From NCBI GenBank assembly GCA_937961455.1, contig CALGNN010000092.1, positions 1-41,410 on the forward strand: a stretch of DNA of 41,410 nucleotides, read 5' to 3'. Positions 23,051-32,225 of this stretch are shown piece by piece; the first letter of the stretch is position 1, and every line of letters starts with the position of its first letter. Both the position numbers and the translations under genes were made by a program. The notes below the pieces were generated by a model. It saw only the letters and a program-made list of their open reading frames with translations, did no database searches and had not been told where the DNA came from. The DNA is from an uncultured Saprospiraceae bacterium (GTDB taxonomy: Bacteria > Bacteroidota > Bacteroidia > Chitinophagales > Saprospiraceae).

Positions 23051-24271
23051 ATGAGTATTGAGGTGGCTGCAAAATCGATAATTAGTTCTAAGCTAGATGA
23101 AAACTATAGTATTCAAGTATATGAGACTATCATTGATCTAGAGGAGGTGTGGGATAGTTTAGTGCCTGTTAAAAAGTTCTTTCTTCGCACTCCATATTTA
23201 AAAGTCGTTGAGAAAAGTCCACCTAAAGATATTAAGCCTCTATACATATTATTCAGAGATGCCCAAGGGGAGCCTGTAGGTGTTTCATATTGTATGTTAA
23301 AAAATTTCAAAGCAGACGAAAGTCTTAATTACGAAAAAGCTCAGTCTAAAAATTGCTTCTTCAATGCAATAACCAAATACTTCAGAAATTTTGTAGCCGG
23401 TAAAATTGTTATTGACACGCTTGTTATGGGGAATCTCCTTTTAACTGGGGAGTATGCATATTATTTTAAAGTACCATTAGATAAGGATACCATATTTAAA
23501 TATCTGGATCAAAGTATTACCATATTACAAGAGAGTTTTAAAAGTAAGGGTACGCAATTATCTGTTCACTTAATTAAAGACTTTTATGGTAAGGTAGAGG
23601 TGAAGGATGAACGATTGGCTGATAAATTTTATGAGTTTAAAGTAGAGCCGAATATGAAGTTGGATGTCAGAGACCATTGGTTGAATTTTGATCATTATCT
23701 GGCTGACATGAAATCCAAATATAGGGTTAGAACGAAAAAAGCCATAAAGAGAAAAGAGCAATTAGTCTTAAGGGATTTAACTGTAGATGAAATAGTTAGT
23801 TACTCCAGTCAATTATACGATTTGTACTTGTCCATTGCTAAGAATGTTGGATTCAATTTAGTTGATCTTAATCAGAATTACCTCTTGGATTTAAAAAAGG
23901 CTTTCGGAGATGATTTTCGAGTATTTATATTCGAGTTAGACGGTGAGATATTATCATTTTTCACACTATTCCAACTAGAAGATGTATTGGATGCACACTA
24001 CATTGGATTTGAAAAAGAATTGAATAAACAATATGATCTTTATTTAAATATGCTCCTAGAAATGGTGCGTTTTGGTATCGATAATAAATTCAAGCAGATT
24101 CACTTTTCAAGAACGGCAAGTGAAATCAAAAGTAGTATTGGAGCTTATCCTGTTGATATGTATTGTTATATCAAACATCAAAGTACTGTCACAAACAAAT
24201 TCATGCCTCATATTTTTGAGTATCTGAGACCTGAAGAAAATTGGACACAACGCCTACCTTTTAAAGACTAA
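23051..24271 (+). CDS. FemAB/GNAT-like acyltransferase
   Basis: This 406-residue, probably soluble protein is likely an acyltransferase of the FemAB-like or GNAT superfamily, of unknown substrate. The clearest match is in the C-terminal half: LADMKSKYRVRTKKAIKRK, then a helical block with FRVFIFELDGEILSFFTLFQ. It continues DAHYIGFEKELNKQYDLYLN and ends FSRTASEIKSSIGAYPVDMY. That resembles the GNAT-type half of peptidoglycan interpeptide or acyl-transfer enzymes. The N-terminal half (IDLEEVWDSLVP...FFLRTPYLKVVEKSPP) fits the first domain of the same two-domain architecture. No signal peptide. It follows the pyrophosphatase-like lipoprotein by 29 bases and is probably co-transcribed, but the functional link is not known. 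Confidence 0.65.
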   Translation: MSIEVAAKSIISSKLDENYSIQVYETIIDLEEVWDSLVPVKKFFLRTPYLKVVEKSPPKDIKPLYILFRDAQGEPVGVSYCMLKNFKADESLNYEKAQSKNCFFNAITKYFRNFVAGKIVIDTLVMGNLLLTGEYAYYFKVPLDKDTIFKYLDQSITILQESFKSKGTQLSVHLIKDFYGKVEVKDERLADKFYEFKVEPNMKLDVRDHWLNFDHYLADMKSKYRVRTKKAIKRKEQLVLRDLTVDEIVSYSSQLYDLYLSIAKNVGFNLVDLNQNYLLDLKKAFGDDFRVFIFELDGEILSFFTLFQLEDVLDAHYIGFEKELNKQYDLYLNMLLEMVRFGIDNKFKQIHFSRTASEIKSSIGAYPVDMYCYIKHQSTVTNKFMPHIFEYLRPEENWTQRLPFKD

Positions 24272-24372
24272 TTGCGCTTTAAAGCTCTTCGATTTGATAT
24301 TTCAGCTAATACCTAGTTTTAAATTAAAACTAATGACCATTAGTTTGTATCTTTATCTTTTCATATTATATT

Positions 24373-26451
24373 TTGAAAGCAAGTACCAAAAAGAAGTCTA
24401 AACGTAAATCAAATCCTTCGACTGAGATCATGTTGATGGCCTATCAAGCAATGTGTCAGGCAAAGACGTTGACAGAACTTTATGAAGAACAATTTAAACT
24501 GGTTTCAAAATATGTACATGCTACCTCCAGAGGGCATGAAGCCATTCAAATTGCGACTGGGCTTCAGTTATTTCATTATGACTATGCATTTCCTTACTAT
24601 CGAGATGATGCATTCTTATTGGCGATGGGTTCTAGCCCTTACGATTTGATGTTGCAATTACTTGCAAAGAAAGATGACCCTTTTTCTGGTGGACGGAGTT
24701 ATTATTCTCATCCGAGTATTAATGATCCTGATAAACCCAAAGTCCCACACCAATCTTCTGCAACCGGAATGCAAGCCATTCCTGCAACTGGGACCGCTAT
24801 GGGTATGGCCTACAAAGAGCGTCTTGAAATAGCCGAAAGACATGATGCTGTGGTTGTTTGCTCCATGGGTGATGCAGCAATTACCGAAGGAGAAGTTGCT
24901 GAAGCTTTTCAAATGGCTGCTTTAAAGCAACTCCCTATTTTATATTTAATTCAAGATAATGAATGGGATATTTCAGCCACAGCTGAAGAAATCAGGGCGC
25001 AAGATGCGTCAGGATACATAAAGGGATTTCATGGGGTTACCTGTCTTCAAGTCGAAGGCAATGATTTTATTGCATCCTACAATACTGTACAAAAAGCCTT
25101 GAAGATTATTAGAGAAGAGCGAAGACCTGTTTTGATTCATGCGACAGTGCCTTTGCTGAATCATCATACTTCTGGGGTGCGGATGGAATGGTATCGTCAT
25201 GATCTAGAAGAAGATCAAGCCTTGGATCCTTTTCCAATAATGGTGTCACAAATGCTTGAGGCAGGATTTACAGAAAAAGAGTTAGAAAAAATTGATGCCA
25301 AAGTGCGTGCGGATATTTTAATAGATTTTGAAAAAGCAAAAAAAGCGAAAGATCCAGAAGCCTCAGATTTATTCGATCATGTTTTTGCGCCTACAACTAT
25401 AACAGAAGAAACAGGCATTCGTATCCCAGAAGATGGAGAGGAAATCGTAATGGTAGATGCTGCATTGAAAGCTATTGAAGAACTCATGGGAGCGCACAAG
25501 GAATGTTTACTCTATGGTCAAGATGTAGGAGGAAGGTTAGGAGGGGTCTTTAGAGAAGCTGCTACACTCGCTCAAAAGTTTGGAGATGCAAGGGTATTCA
25601 ATACGGCCATTCAGGAAGCATTTATTGTTGGGTCCACCGTTGGGATGTCTGCCGTTGGATTAAAGCCGATTGTCGAAGTCCAATTTGCAGATTATATTTG
25701 GCCAGGACTCAATCAATTATTCTCAGAAGTTAGCCGTTCTTGTTTTTTATCAATGGGAAAATGGCCAGTGAGTATGATCCTCAGAGTACCTATTGGAGCT
25801 TATGGAAGTGGAGGCCCTTATCATTCGTCTAGTGTTGAATCAGTCTTATCAAATATTAGAGGAATTAAAATTGTTTATCCGAGCAATGGGGCAGACTTAA
25901 AGGGATTGATGAAAGCTGCTTACTATGATCCTAATCCTGTAGTGATTTTAGAACATAAAGGATTGTATTGGTCCAAGGTTCCAGGCACACAGTATGCAAA
26001 ATGCAAAGAACCTGCTGCTGATTACATATTACCCTTTGGGAAAGCAAATATTGTCCAAGAAGTCCATAGGGCGGATGATATAAATCAATTGAGTATTATC
26101 ACTTATGGAATGGGTGTTCACTGGGCTTTAAATGCGACAAAAGATATCAAAGATCAAGTGGAGATTATCGACTTAAGAACCATACACCCTTTAGATGAGG
26201 ATACCATTTTTGATTCAGTAAGAAAAACTTCGAGATGTTTAGTAGTAACTGAGGAGTCCGTTGATAATTCTTTTGCAAGGGCCCTTGCTGGTAAGATTCA
26301 AGAAATTTGTTTTAATGATTTAGATGCTCCGGTAATGACCATAGGATCAGAAAATGTGCCAGCTATCCCATTAAATAGCACGCTTGAAAAAGCTATGCTG
26401 CCTTCTGCAGAGAAGCTGCTAATAAAAATCAATCAGATCCTTTCTTACTGA
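24373..26451 (+). CDS. fused E1 alpha-beta thiamine-dependent ketoacid dehydrogenase
   Basis: This 692-residue protein joins the E1 alpha and beta chains of a 2-oxoacid dehydrogenase (branched-chain or related type), which decarboxylates a 2-ketoacid with thiamine diphosphate. The alpha half includes YVHATSRGHEAIQ and the cofactor motif region at 164-198: SMGDAAITEGEVAEAFQ ... YLIQDNEWDIS. The usual GDG is GDA here. The beta half begins around 355, with LYGQDVGGRLGGVFREA and later FADYIWPGLNQ and IDLRTIHPLDEDTI. The start is a TTG (24373), with a lysine-rich leader; an ATG at 24430 is an alternative and would keep the fold. No E2 or E3 gene is adjacent. Its 3' end overlaps the anti-sigma gene by 7 bases. 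Confidence 0.9.
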   Translation: MKASTKKKSKRKSNPSTEIMLMAYQAMCQAKTLTELYEEQFKLVSKYVHATSRGHEAIQIATGLQLFHYDYAFPYYRDDAFLLAMGSSPYDLMLQLLAKKDDPFSGGRSYYSHPSINDPDKPKVPHQSSATGMQAIPATGTAMGMAYKERLEIAERHDAVVVCSMGDAAITEGEVAEAFQMAALKQLPILYLIQDNEWDISATAEEIRAQDASGYIKGFHGVTCLQVEGNDFIASYNTVQKALKIIREERRPVLIHATVPLLNHHTSGVRMEWYRHDLEEDQALDPFPIMVSQMLEAGFTEKELEKIDAKVRADILIDFEKAKKAKDPEASDLFDHVFAPTTITEETGIRIPEDGEEIVMVDAALKAIEELMGAHKECLLYGQDVGGRLGGVFREAATLAQKFGDARVFNTAIQEAFIVGSTVGMSAVGLKPIVEVQFADYIWPGLNQLFSEVSRSCFLSMGKWPVSMILRVPIGAYGSGGPYHSSSVESVLSNIRGIKIVYPSNGADLKGLMKAAYYDPNPVVILEHKGLYWSKVPGTQYAKCKEPAADYILPFGKANIVQEVHRADDINQLSIITYGMGVHWALNATKDIKDQVEIIDLRTIHPLDEDTIFDSVRKTSRCLVVTEESVDNSFARALAGKIQEICFNDLDAPVMTIGSENVPAIPLNSTLEKAMLPSAEKLLIKINQILSY

Positions 26452-27326
26452 TAAGTCCTTTTTGCGTCATTGCTTTTATTCTGTTCGAATCCCATCCTTT
26501 CTAAGGTACCATTGTTGACATTTGGCATCAATCCGATATTTAATTCATCTTTACTCTTTACATTAATCAATAATTGATTACTGTCGGTGTGCGTTCTAAA
26601 TAAGAAAGTTTTACCTCCGATAAGTGATTGATCCAACTCGAGTGAAATATTGTTAGGCTTATTTAGGCTAGATACGTTTAAATAAAACTGATTACCCTTT
26701 TGACTTATATCTAAATTTTGTACATTTTGCAAGGCTTGCTCTTCTGGGAAATTAGCCCCATTAGCTGGCGTAACATCCGTGAATTTCCAATTACCAAGCA
26801 AGGCTGAAACCGTTGAAAGGTTGCTGTCCATTATAGACATTTTATACTTCGAGGATTTCATTTTTATATCGCCGGATGCAGGGGCGCTGGAACTACTAAA
26901 GTCTGTATATCCATTTGAGTTGTAATTTAAGCTCTGATCTACTGAGCTTAAACGTGTCACTGGATCTGCTTCATAATAGGCATTAATCGACTTAACAATG
27001 TTGGTGGAATTATAAATGGATTCTGATAAACTTGTCATTGGGCCATCTTCTAAATTTTCGAAAACAGCTGCAGAAGCATATTGGCGATTGCCGGTATTAT
27101 TGATATTATTATTAATGAACCAAAAACAGCCAAATAATACTGCTATTGAGGCGGCTATTCCTACAAAATTATACAAAGGACTTATTCTTCTGACAGGCTT
27201 TTTCTGGTCCGCATCTAGCAAATCTGAAACTCGATTAAATAAATCGGCCTTAGGCTTAATTTCGAGATTGTCCGCCTTTGATTTTATTTCATTAAATAAT
27301 GGATCATTGTGCTTTTCCATATCCAT
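26445..27326 (-). CDS. putative membrane anti-sigma factor
   Basis: This 293-residue protein has one membrane segment at about residues 52-70 (FVGIAASIAVLFGCFWFI), a cytosolic N-terminal part of about 50 residues and a periplasmic C-terminal part of about 220 residues. It starts one base after the ECF sigma gene's stop codon, the usual layout of an ECF sigma/anti-sigma pair. The N-terminal stretch (EIKSKADNLEIKPKADLFNRV) could be the sigma-binding part, but no known zinc anti-sigma motif is visible. The periplasmic domain has no recognised family. The assignment rests on position and topology. It converges on the E1 gene and overlaps it by 7 bases, tail to tail. Confidence 0.6.
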   Translation of the reverse strand: MDMEKHNDPLFNEIKSKADNLEIKPKADLFNRVSDLLDADQKKPVRRISPLYNFVGIAASIAVLFGCFWFINNNINNTGNRQYASAAVFENLEDGPMTSLSESIYNSTNIVKSINAYYEADPVTRLSSVDQSLNYNSNGYTDFSSSSAPASGDIKMKSSKYKMSIMDSNLSTVSALLGNWKFTDVTPANGANFPEEQALQNVQNLDISQKGNQFYLNVSSLNKPNNISLELDQSLIGGKTFLFRTHTDSNQLLINVKSKDELNIGLMPNVNNGTLERMGFEQNKSNDAKRTYQ

Positions 27327-27327
27327 C

Positions 27328-27855
27328 TTATGTATATTCTTTTAAATTAATTATTGATCTCAATTTTTTCTTTGCCAGAATCAATTGTGATTTTGACGTA
27401 TTAATACTGATCCCTAAAAGTGTTGCAATTTCTTTGTGTTTATAACCTTCAATCACGTATAAATTAAAAATGGTTCTGTATCCATTAGGTAATTGATCGA
27501 GTACTTTTAAAATATCATTTTCTGATAGACTATGTTCAATAGTCGGATTCACTGGCTTAGTGTGAAATTCAAGATCGTCATCAACAAATTTCATTTTCCT
27601 TTTTCTCAAAGCCATCAAGGCCTCATTAACAATAATTCTTCTCATCCATCCTTCAAAACTTCCTAAGAACTTAAACTTGTCTAAATTTTTAAAGACTTTA
27701 TACATACCTGTTACCAATACATCTTCTGCATCAATTTCATTTTTCATATATCTCATGCACACAGCGTAAAATTTTGAACTGTATTTGTCAAATAAATCTT
27801 GCTGGGCTTGACGATTATTGGCTAAACAAGCTGATATGAGTTCTTTTTCAGTCAA
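27328..27855 (-). CDS. ECF-type RNA polymerase sigma-70 factor
   Basis: This 175-residue protein is an extracytoplasmic-function sigma factor. Region 2 is at about residues 12-75 (DLFDKYSSKFYAVCMRYMKN, EIDAEDVLVTGMYKVFKNL). Region 4 is at about 110-165 (VLDQLPNGYRTIFNLYVIEGYKHKEIATLLGIS), with a helix-turn-helix. The short linker between the regions is typical. Within region 2, LVTGMYKVF differs slightly from the more common LQEGFIKVF. No ATG is available; the start is a TTG at 27855, which matches the usual N-terminus of the family. Its putative anti-sigma partner starts one base downstream. The genes it controls cannot be told from this window. Confidence 0.9.
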   Translation of the reverse strand: MTEKELISACLANNRQAQQDLFDKYSSKFYAVCMRYMKNEIDAEDVLVTGMYKVFKNLDKFKFLGSFEGWMRRIIVNEALMALRKRKMKFVDDDLEFHTKPVNPTIEHSLSENDILKVLDQLPNGYRTIFNLYVIEGYKHKEIATLLGISINTSKSQLILAKKKLRSIINLKEYT

Positions 27856-28046
27856 TGTTTTGATTCCTTTATACTTTAATGGATGCCTGATTCATTTATT
27901 TTGGTGTGCGTTCTTTTTATTCCAAAGGAATTTTTATTTAAGATACAAATTCTCTTATCCAATTTCATTTAGCGCAAATCTGTGTTTTAAGGATACCAAT
28001 AGGCTTAGGCTGTTAATCCAAAACATTAATTGTATGATAGAAATCC

Positions 28047-28054
28047 TATATTTG
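28047..28054 (+). promoter_or_regulatory. TAnnTTTG -7 box upstream of valS
   Basis: TATATTTG is a full match to the Bacteroidota -7 consensus TAnnTTTG and lies 25 bases upstream of the valS ATG. I see no convincing -33 TTTG at the expected spacing. The rest of the 224-base gap between the divergent sigma and valS genes shows nothing recognisable, and no T-box leader. Confidence 0.5.
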
Positions 28055-28079
28055 CGGAGCTTAAATTGTAAGATTGGAT

Positions 28080-30743
28080 ATGGAAATTTCGAATAGATAT
28101 CAGGCAAGTGACATAGAATCCAAATGGTACGACCATTGGGAAGAAAAAGGATATTTCAAAGCTAGTCCAGACGAGCGAGAACCATATTCTATAGTTATAC
28201 CTCCTCCAAATGTAACTGGTGTTTTACATATGGGGCATATGTTAAACAATACCATTCAAGATATCCTGGTTCGACGAGCAAGATTGCAAGGAAAAAATGC
28301 CTGCTGGGTACCTGGAACAGATCATGCATCAATTGCAACTGAAGCTAAGGTGGTTAAGAAGTTAAGAGCTGAAGGCATTAAGAAGTCAGACATTGGTAGA
28401 GATGAATTCATGAAACATGCTTGGGACTGGACAGATAAGTATGGTGGAATTATTCTACAGCAGCTAAAGAAATTAGGCGCCTCATGTAATTGGGAAAGAA
28501 CGGCCTTTACTATGGATGAATCAAGATCAAAGGCCGTTTATGAAGTCTTTGTTGATTTATTTAAAAAAGGAAAAGTATACCGTGGGCATAGAATGGTAAA
28601 CTGGGATCCTGAAGCGCAAACCGTTTTGTCTAATGAAGAAGTTTTATACAAAGATGAGACGACAAAACTCTATCACGTTTCGTACAAAATAGAGGGATCT
28701 GATAGCGAATTTATAACGATTGCTACTACTAGACCTGAGACCATTTTGGGAGATTCTGCAATTGCAGTTCATCCAGATGATGAACGCTATGCACATCTTA
28801 AAGGAAAGAATGCCATTGTACCAATAGTGGATCGTGTAGTGCCAATAATATTTGATGATTATGTCGAAATGGAGTTTGGTACAGGTGCTTTGAAAGTTAC
28901 GCCTGCACATGATACAAACGATTATGATATTGGAAAAAGGCACAATCTTGAAACGATTGATGTATTGACTCCAGATGGGAAGATAAGTGAAGCGGGGCAG
29001 TTTTTTGTAGGTATGGGGAGATTTAAAGCTCGTACTGAGTTGGCAAAGCAATTAGACGAAATGGGTCAGCTGGTAAAGGAAGAAAATTACAAACATAGCG
29101 TAGGTCGATCTGAAAGAACCAATGCAGTGGTAGAGCCGAGATTGTCATTGCAATGGTATGTGGACATGCCTTCGTTAGCAAAACCTGCCCTAGATGCAGT
29201 GTTAGAAGGAGACATTAAATTTTTTCCTGACAATGCAAAGAATACCTACAGGCATTGGATGGAGAATATCAGAGACTGGTGTATTTCGAGGCAACTGTGG
29301 TGGGGGCATAGAATTCCTGCATATTATTTAGATCAAGGTCCAGATAAAGAAGAATTGGTTTTTGTAGCCTTAAGTCCTGAAGAAGCTTTAGCGGAAGCTA
29401 GAGTGAAAACACAAAATGAGCAATTACAGATTGAAGATTTAAAGCAGGATGAAGACGTTCTTGATACTTGGTTTTCTTCATGGTTGTGGCCGATTAGTGT
29501 ATTTAATGGTTTTGAAAATTCTGAAGATTTTAATTATTACTACCCGACATCTGTTTTGGTTACAGCGCCAGATATTATCTTTTTGTGGGTGGCAAGGATG
29601 ATCATGTCTGGATATGAATGGAAGAATCAGTTGCCTTTCAAACATGTGTATTTTACAGGTATGGTGCGAGATAAGAAGCGAAGAAAAATGAGCAAGTCTT
29701 TGGGTAATTCTCCAGATGCTTTAGAGCTCATCTCTGAGTTTGGAGCTGATGGAGTAAGATTTGGAATGTTGTCTTGTTCTCCCGCAGGAGGAGATTTATT
29801 ATTTGATGAAAAACTGGTAGAGCAGGGTAGAAATTTTTGTAATAAACTGTGGAATGCATTAAGGCTGATTAAGGGATGGGAAGTAGTTGAAACGAATGAA
29901 TCATCTTCTCAGTCTGATATCAATGCACTTGCGATTCGTTGGTTTGAGCATAAAATGAAACAAGTAGTTTCTAATATTGATGGCCAATTTGATCAATATC
30001 GTTTGTCAGAGGTTTTAATTCAATTGTATAGTTTTATTTGGGGGGATTTTTGTGGTTGGTATTTAGAGATGATCAAGCCTTCTCAAGGAAATAAAATAGA
30101 TCGTCAAAGCTATGATAAGACCTTGCAAATATTTGAGCAATTGTGCACATTGCTACATCCGTTTATGCCATTTATCACTGAAGAGATTTGGCATCAATTG
30201 GCGGAGCGAGAAGAAGGAAACGATTGTATGATGAGTGCTTATCCTTCGATTGATCATTCTTTTGATGCTGGTTTTATAAAACAGTTTGAGCAGGCAAAAG
30301 ATATCATCTCAAATGTTAGGGATGCGCGGAATAAACATGGTTTGAAGAGGGCAGAACTCCTGAATGTTCAATATGACGAGGCGACAGAGATGGTAGAATT
30401 ATTGGCACATGATGGAATGAAAGCGATGTTAATGAAGATGGCCATGTTAGATCGTTTAGAAAAATCATCTACTAATTTTGAACATGCGCATGAGTTTATT
30501 TCTGGTACGGCAAAACTCTATGTCGAGTTAGAGGGCGGTATTGATGAAGCTGCGGAAAAAGAGCGCCTTATGAAAGAATTAGATCATGCTAAATCATTTG
30601 TGGCAGGCATAGAAAAGAAATTAGCTAATGAGCGATTTGTTAATAATGCTCCTGAAGCAGTCGTTGCCAATGAGCGTAAAAAAATGGCTGACGGACAAGA
30701 GCGTATGAAAATGATTGAAGAAGCACTTGGTCGATTACATTAA
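28080..30743 (+). CDS. valS: valine--tRNA ligase
   Basis: ValS charges tRNA-Val in the cytosol. The class I signatures are present: HMGH at residues 50-53 (PPPNVTGVLHMGHML) and KMSKS at 536-540 (RDKKRRKMSKSLGNSP). The editing (CP1) domain covers about 190-345 (TTRPETILGDSAIAVHP). The anticodon-binding domain follows, then a C-terminal coiled coil (about 820-885) typical of ValRS. I use the ATG at 28080, two codons after a TTG that gives the longer frame. The product is 887 residues, normal for the family. It converges on the PhoH gene, with only 14 bases between the stop codons. Confidence 0.96.
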   Translation: MEISNRYQASDIESKWYDHWEEKGYFKASPDEREPYSIVIPPPNVTGVLHMGHMLNNTIQDILVRRARLQGKNACWVPGTDHASIATEAKVVKKLRAEGIKKSDIGRDEFMKHAWDWTDKYGGIILQQLKKLGASCNWERTAFTMDESRSKAVYEVFVDLFKKGKVYRGHRMVNWDPEAQTVLSNEEVLYKDETTKLYHVSYKIEGSDSEFITIATTRPETILGDSAIAVHPDDERYAHLKGKNAIVPIVDRVVPIIFDDYVEMEFGTGALKVTPAHDTNDYDIGKRHNLETIDVLTPDGKISEAGQFFVGMGRFKARTELAKQLDEMGQLVKEENYKHSVGRSERTNAVVEPRLSLQWYVDMPSLAKPALDAVLEGDIKFFPDNAKNTYRHWMENIRDWCISRQLWWGHRIPAYYLDQGPDKEELVFVALSPEEALAEARVKTQNEQLQIEDLKQDEDVLDTWFSSWLWPISVFNGFENSEDFNYYYPTSVLVTAPDIIFLWVARMIMSGYEWKNQLPFKHVYFTGMVRDKKRRKMSKSLGNSPDALELISEFGADGVRFGMLSCSPAGGDLLFDEKLVEQGRNFCNKLWNALRLIKGWEVVETNESSSQSDINALAIRWFEHKMKQVVSNIDGQFDQYRLSEVLIQLYSFIWGDFCGWYLEMIKPSQGNKIDRQSYDKTLQIFEQLCTLLHPFMPFITEEIWHQLAEREEGNDCMMSAYPSIDHSFDAGFIKQFEQAKDIISNVRDARNKHGLKRAELLNVQYDEATEMVELLAHDGMKAMLMKMAMLDRLEKSSTNFEHAHEFISGTAKLYVELEGGIDEAAEKERLMKELDHAKSFVAGIEKKLANERFVNNAPEAVVANERKKMADGQERMKMIEEALGRLH

Positions 30744-30757
30744 ACGCCTTATTCAGG

Positions 30758-32080
30758 CTATAGTAATTTATTTGCGAGGTCAGCTAATTCAGATCTTTCA
30801 CCTTTTTCTAAAGTAATATGAGCAAAGAGCTTATTTCCTTTTAGCTTGTCAATAATGTAACTCAATCCATTACTGTTTTCATCCAAATAAGGCGTATCTA
30901 TCTGCTGTATGTCCCCTGTGAAAATAATCTTTGTACCTTCCCCAGCTCTAGTAACAATCGTCTTGATTTCATGAGGCGTCAAATTTTGAGCTTCATCAAT
31001 AATGAATATTACTTTTGTCAAACTTCGACCTCGAATAAAATTCAATGCAGTAATACTCAAGTCTCCATTTTCTTGCATATCATCAATCCATCTTTTCTTC
31101 CGTGAATTTTCACCATATTTCGCTTTAATGACTTTTAAGTTATCCCAAAGAGGCTGCATGTAGGGTGAAATTTTTTCCTCTGCATCACCTGGCAAGAATC
31201 CTATATCTCTATTATTTAAAGGTATGATGGGTCTAGATAAAATTATTTGATCATAGCTCTTTTTCTGTTCAAGAGCAGCAGCTAGAGCTAATAAGGTTTT
31301 GCCAGTACCAGCAACTCCTTGTAGCGCAATCAGTTTAATCTTTGGATTGAGCAATGCATTCAAGGCAAATGTTTGTTCAGCATTTCTAGGATTAATCCCA
31401 TAGGCATATTTCTTCTCTACCAGTTCTATTTGATCCAGAGATGCATCGTACCTTGCAAGAGCAGATTGAGAACAATTATTTAAGATGTAATAGCCATTGG
31501 CAATTTTGGAGTCTTTTAATATTCCAGATTCTTCAATCGATTTGTTGCTATATAATTGCTTGATAATTTCTCCATCTAAATCTTCAATGGATGCGCTGGA
31601 AGTTTTACTTAAATCAACTGCATCTATTACCTTTCCTGTTTTATAGTCTTCTGCCGCAAGACCAATCGCTTTCGCTTTAATTCTTAAGTTAATATCTTTC
31701 GTTACAAGAATTACTTGGGATTTAGGATAGGCTATTTTTTGAGCCAATGCGACATTGATGATTTTGTTATCGTTTTTAGCAGAGCCAAAAATGCTGATGG
31801 CATCTTGATTAATAGCGTCTGAATGCAGCGCAATTTTTAATGCTCCTTTTCCTTCACCAAGAGAAATCCATTCGTTGAGTTCTTTTGCTTCTGATATTTT
31901 ATCCAAAAACCTGATTACATTTCTTGCTTCAAAATTGGTGGTTTCGTTCCCCAATTTAAAATTGTCTAATTCTTCAAGAACTGTAATGGGTATTACGATA
32001 TCATGTTCTTCAAAATTATTAATGGCAGTATGATCAAATAGTAGGACAGAAGTGTCAAGTACGAATTGTTTCTTCAACAT
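30758..32080 (-). CDS. PIN-PhoH family ATPase (RNase-ATPase fusion)
   Basis: This 440-residue protein joins a PIN ribonuclease domain to a PhoH-type ATPase. The PIN domain (about 5-135) shows the acidic positions Asp 9 (VLDTSVLLFD), Glu 36/37 (VLEELDNF), an aspartate near 104 and Asp 129 (LVTKDINL), fitting metal-dependent RNA cleavage. The PhoH domain (about 230-438) has a Walker A motif at 255-262 (GVAGTGKT), Walker B in FIIDEAQNL and a following TGDIQQID. Related PIN-PhoH proteins (YlaK type) act in RNA processing and in toxin-antitoxin contexts. No antitoxin gene is adjacent here. The ATG start at 32080 follows a 145-base gap after the T9SS gene. The stop is TAG. Confidence 0.9.
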   Translation of the reverse strand: MLKKQFVLDTSVLLFDHTAINNFEEHDIVIPITVLEELDNFKLGNETTNFEARNVIRFLDKISEAKELNEWISLGEGKGALKIALHSDAINQDAISIFGSAKNDNKIINVALAQKIAYPKSQVILVTKDINLRIKAKAIGLAAEDYKTGKVIDAVDLSKTSSASIEDLDGEIIKQLYSNKSIEESGILKDSKIANGYYILNNCSQSALARYDASLDQIELVEKKYAYGINPRNAEQTFALNALLNPKIKLIALQGVAGTGKTLLALAAALEQKKSYDQIILSRPIIPLNNRDIGFLPGDAEEKISPYMQPLWDNLKVIKAKYGENSRKKRWIDDMQENGDLSITALNFIRGRSLTKVIFIIDEAQNLTPHEIKTIVTRAGEGTKIIFTGDIQQIDTPYLDENSNGLSYIIDKLKGNKLFAHITLEKGERSELADLANKLL

Positions 32081-32166
32081 ATTACATTTCTATATATAAT
32101 AAAAATACTTAATATGTTGACCTATACAAATATTTGTATAGTAATTTTTAAGTTGGAATCGTGGGG

Positions 32167-32210
32167 TAATAAAAAAAGGAGCTGCTAAAAAACAACTCCT
32201 TTTTTTATTA
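32167..32210 (-). terminator. rho-independent terminator, perfect 15-bp stem
   Basis: TAATAAAAAAAGGAG at 32167-32181 is perfectly complementary to CTCCTTTTTTTATTA at 32196-32210, with a 14-base loop. On the minus strand the 3' side of the stem leads into a T-run, so it is a good intrinsic terminator for the T9SS gene that ends at 32226, 16 bases upstream of the stem in the direction of transcription. The symmetric A/T tracts mean it could work in both directions. Confidence 0.8.
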
Positions 32211-32225
32211 TTTGAAAGAATAAAA

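Noticed and set aside
28644-29051. 135-codon minus-strand frame inside valS
   Set aside because: It lies entirely within a firmly identified valS and has no recognisable protein features.
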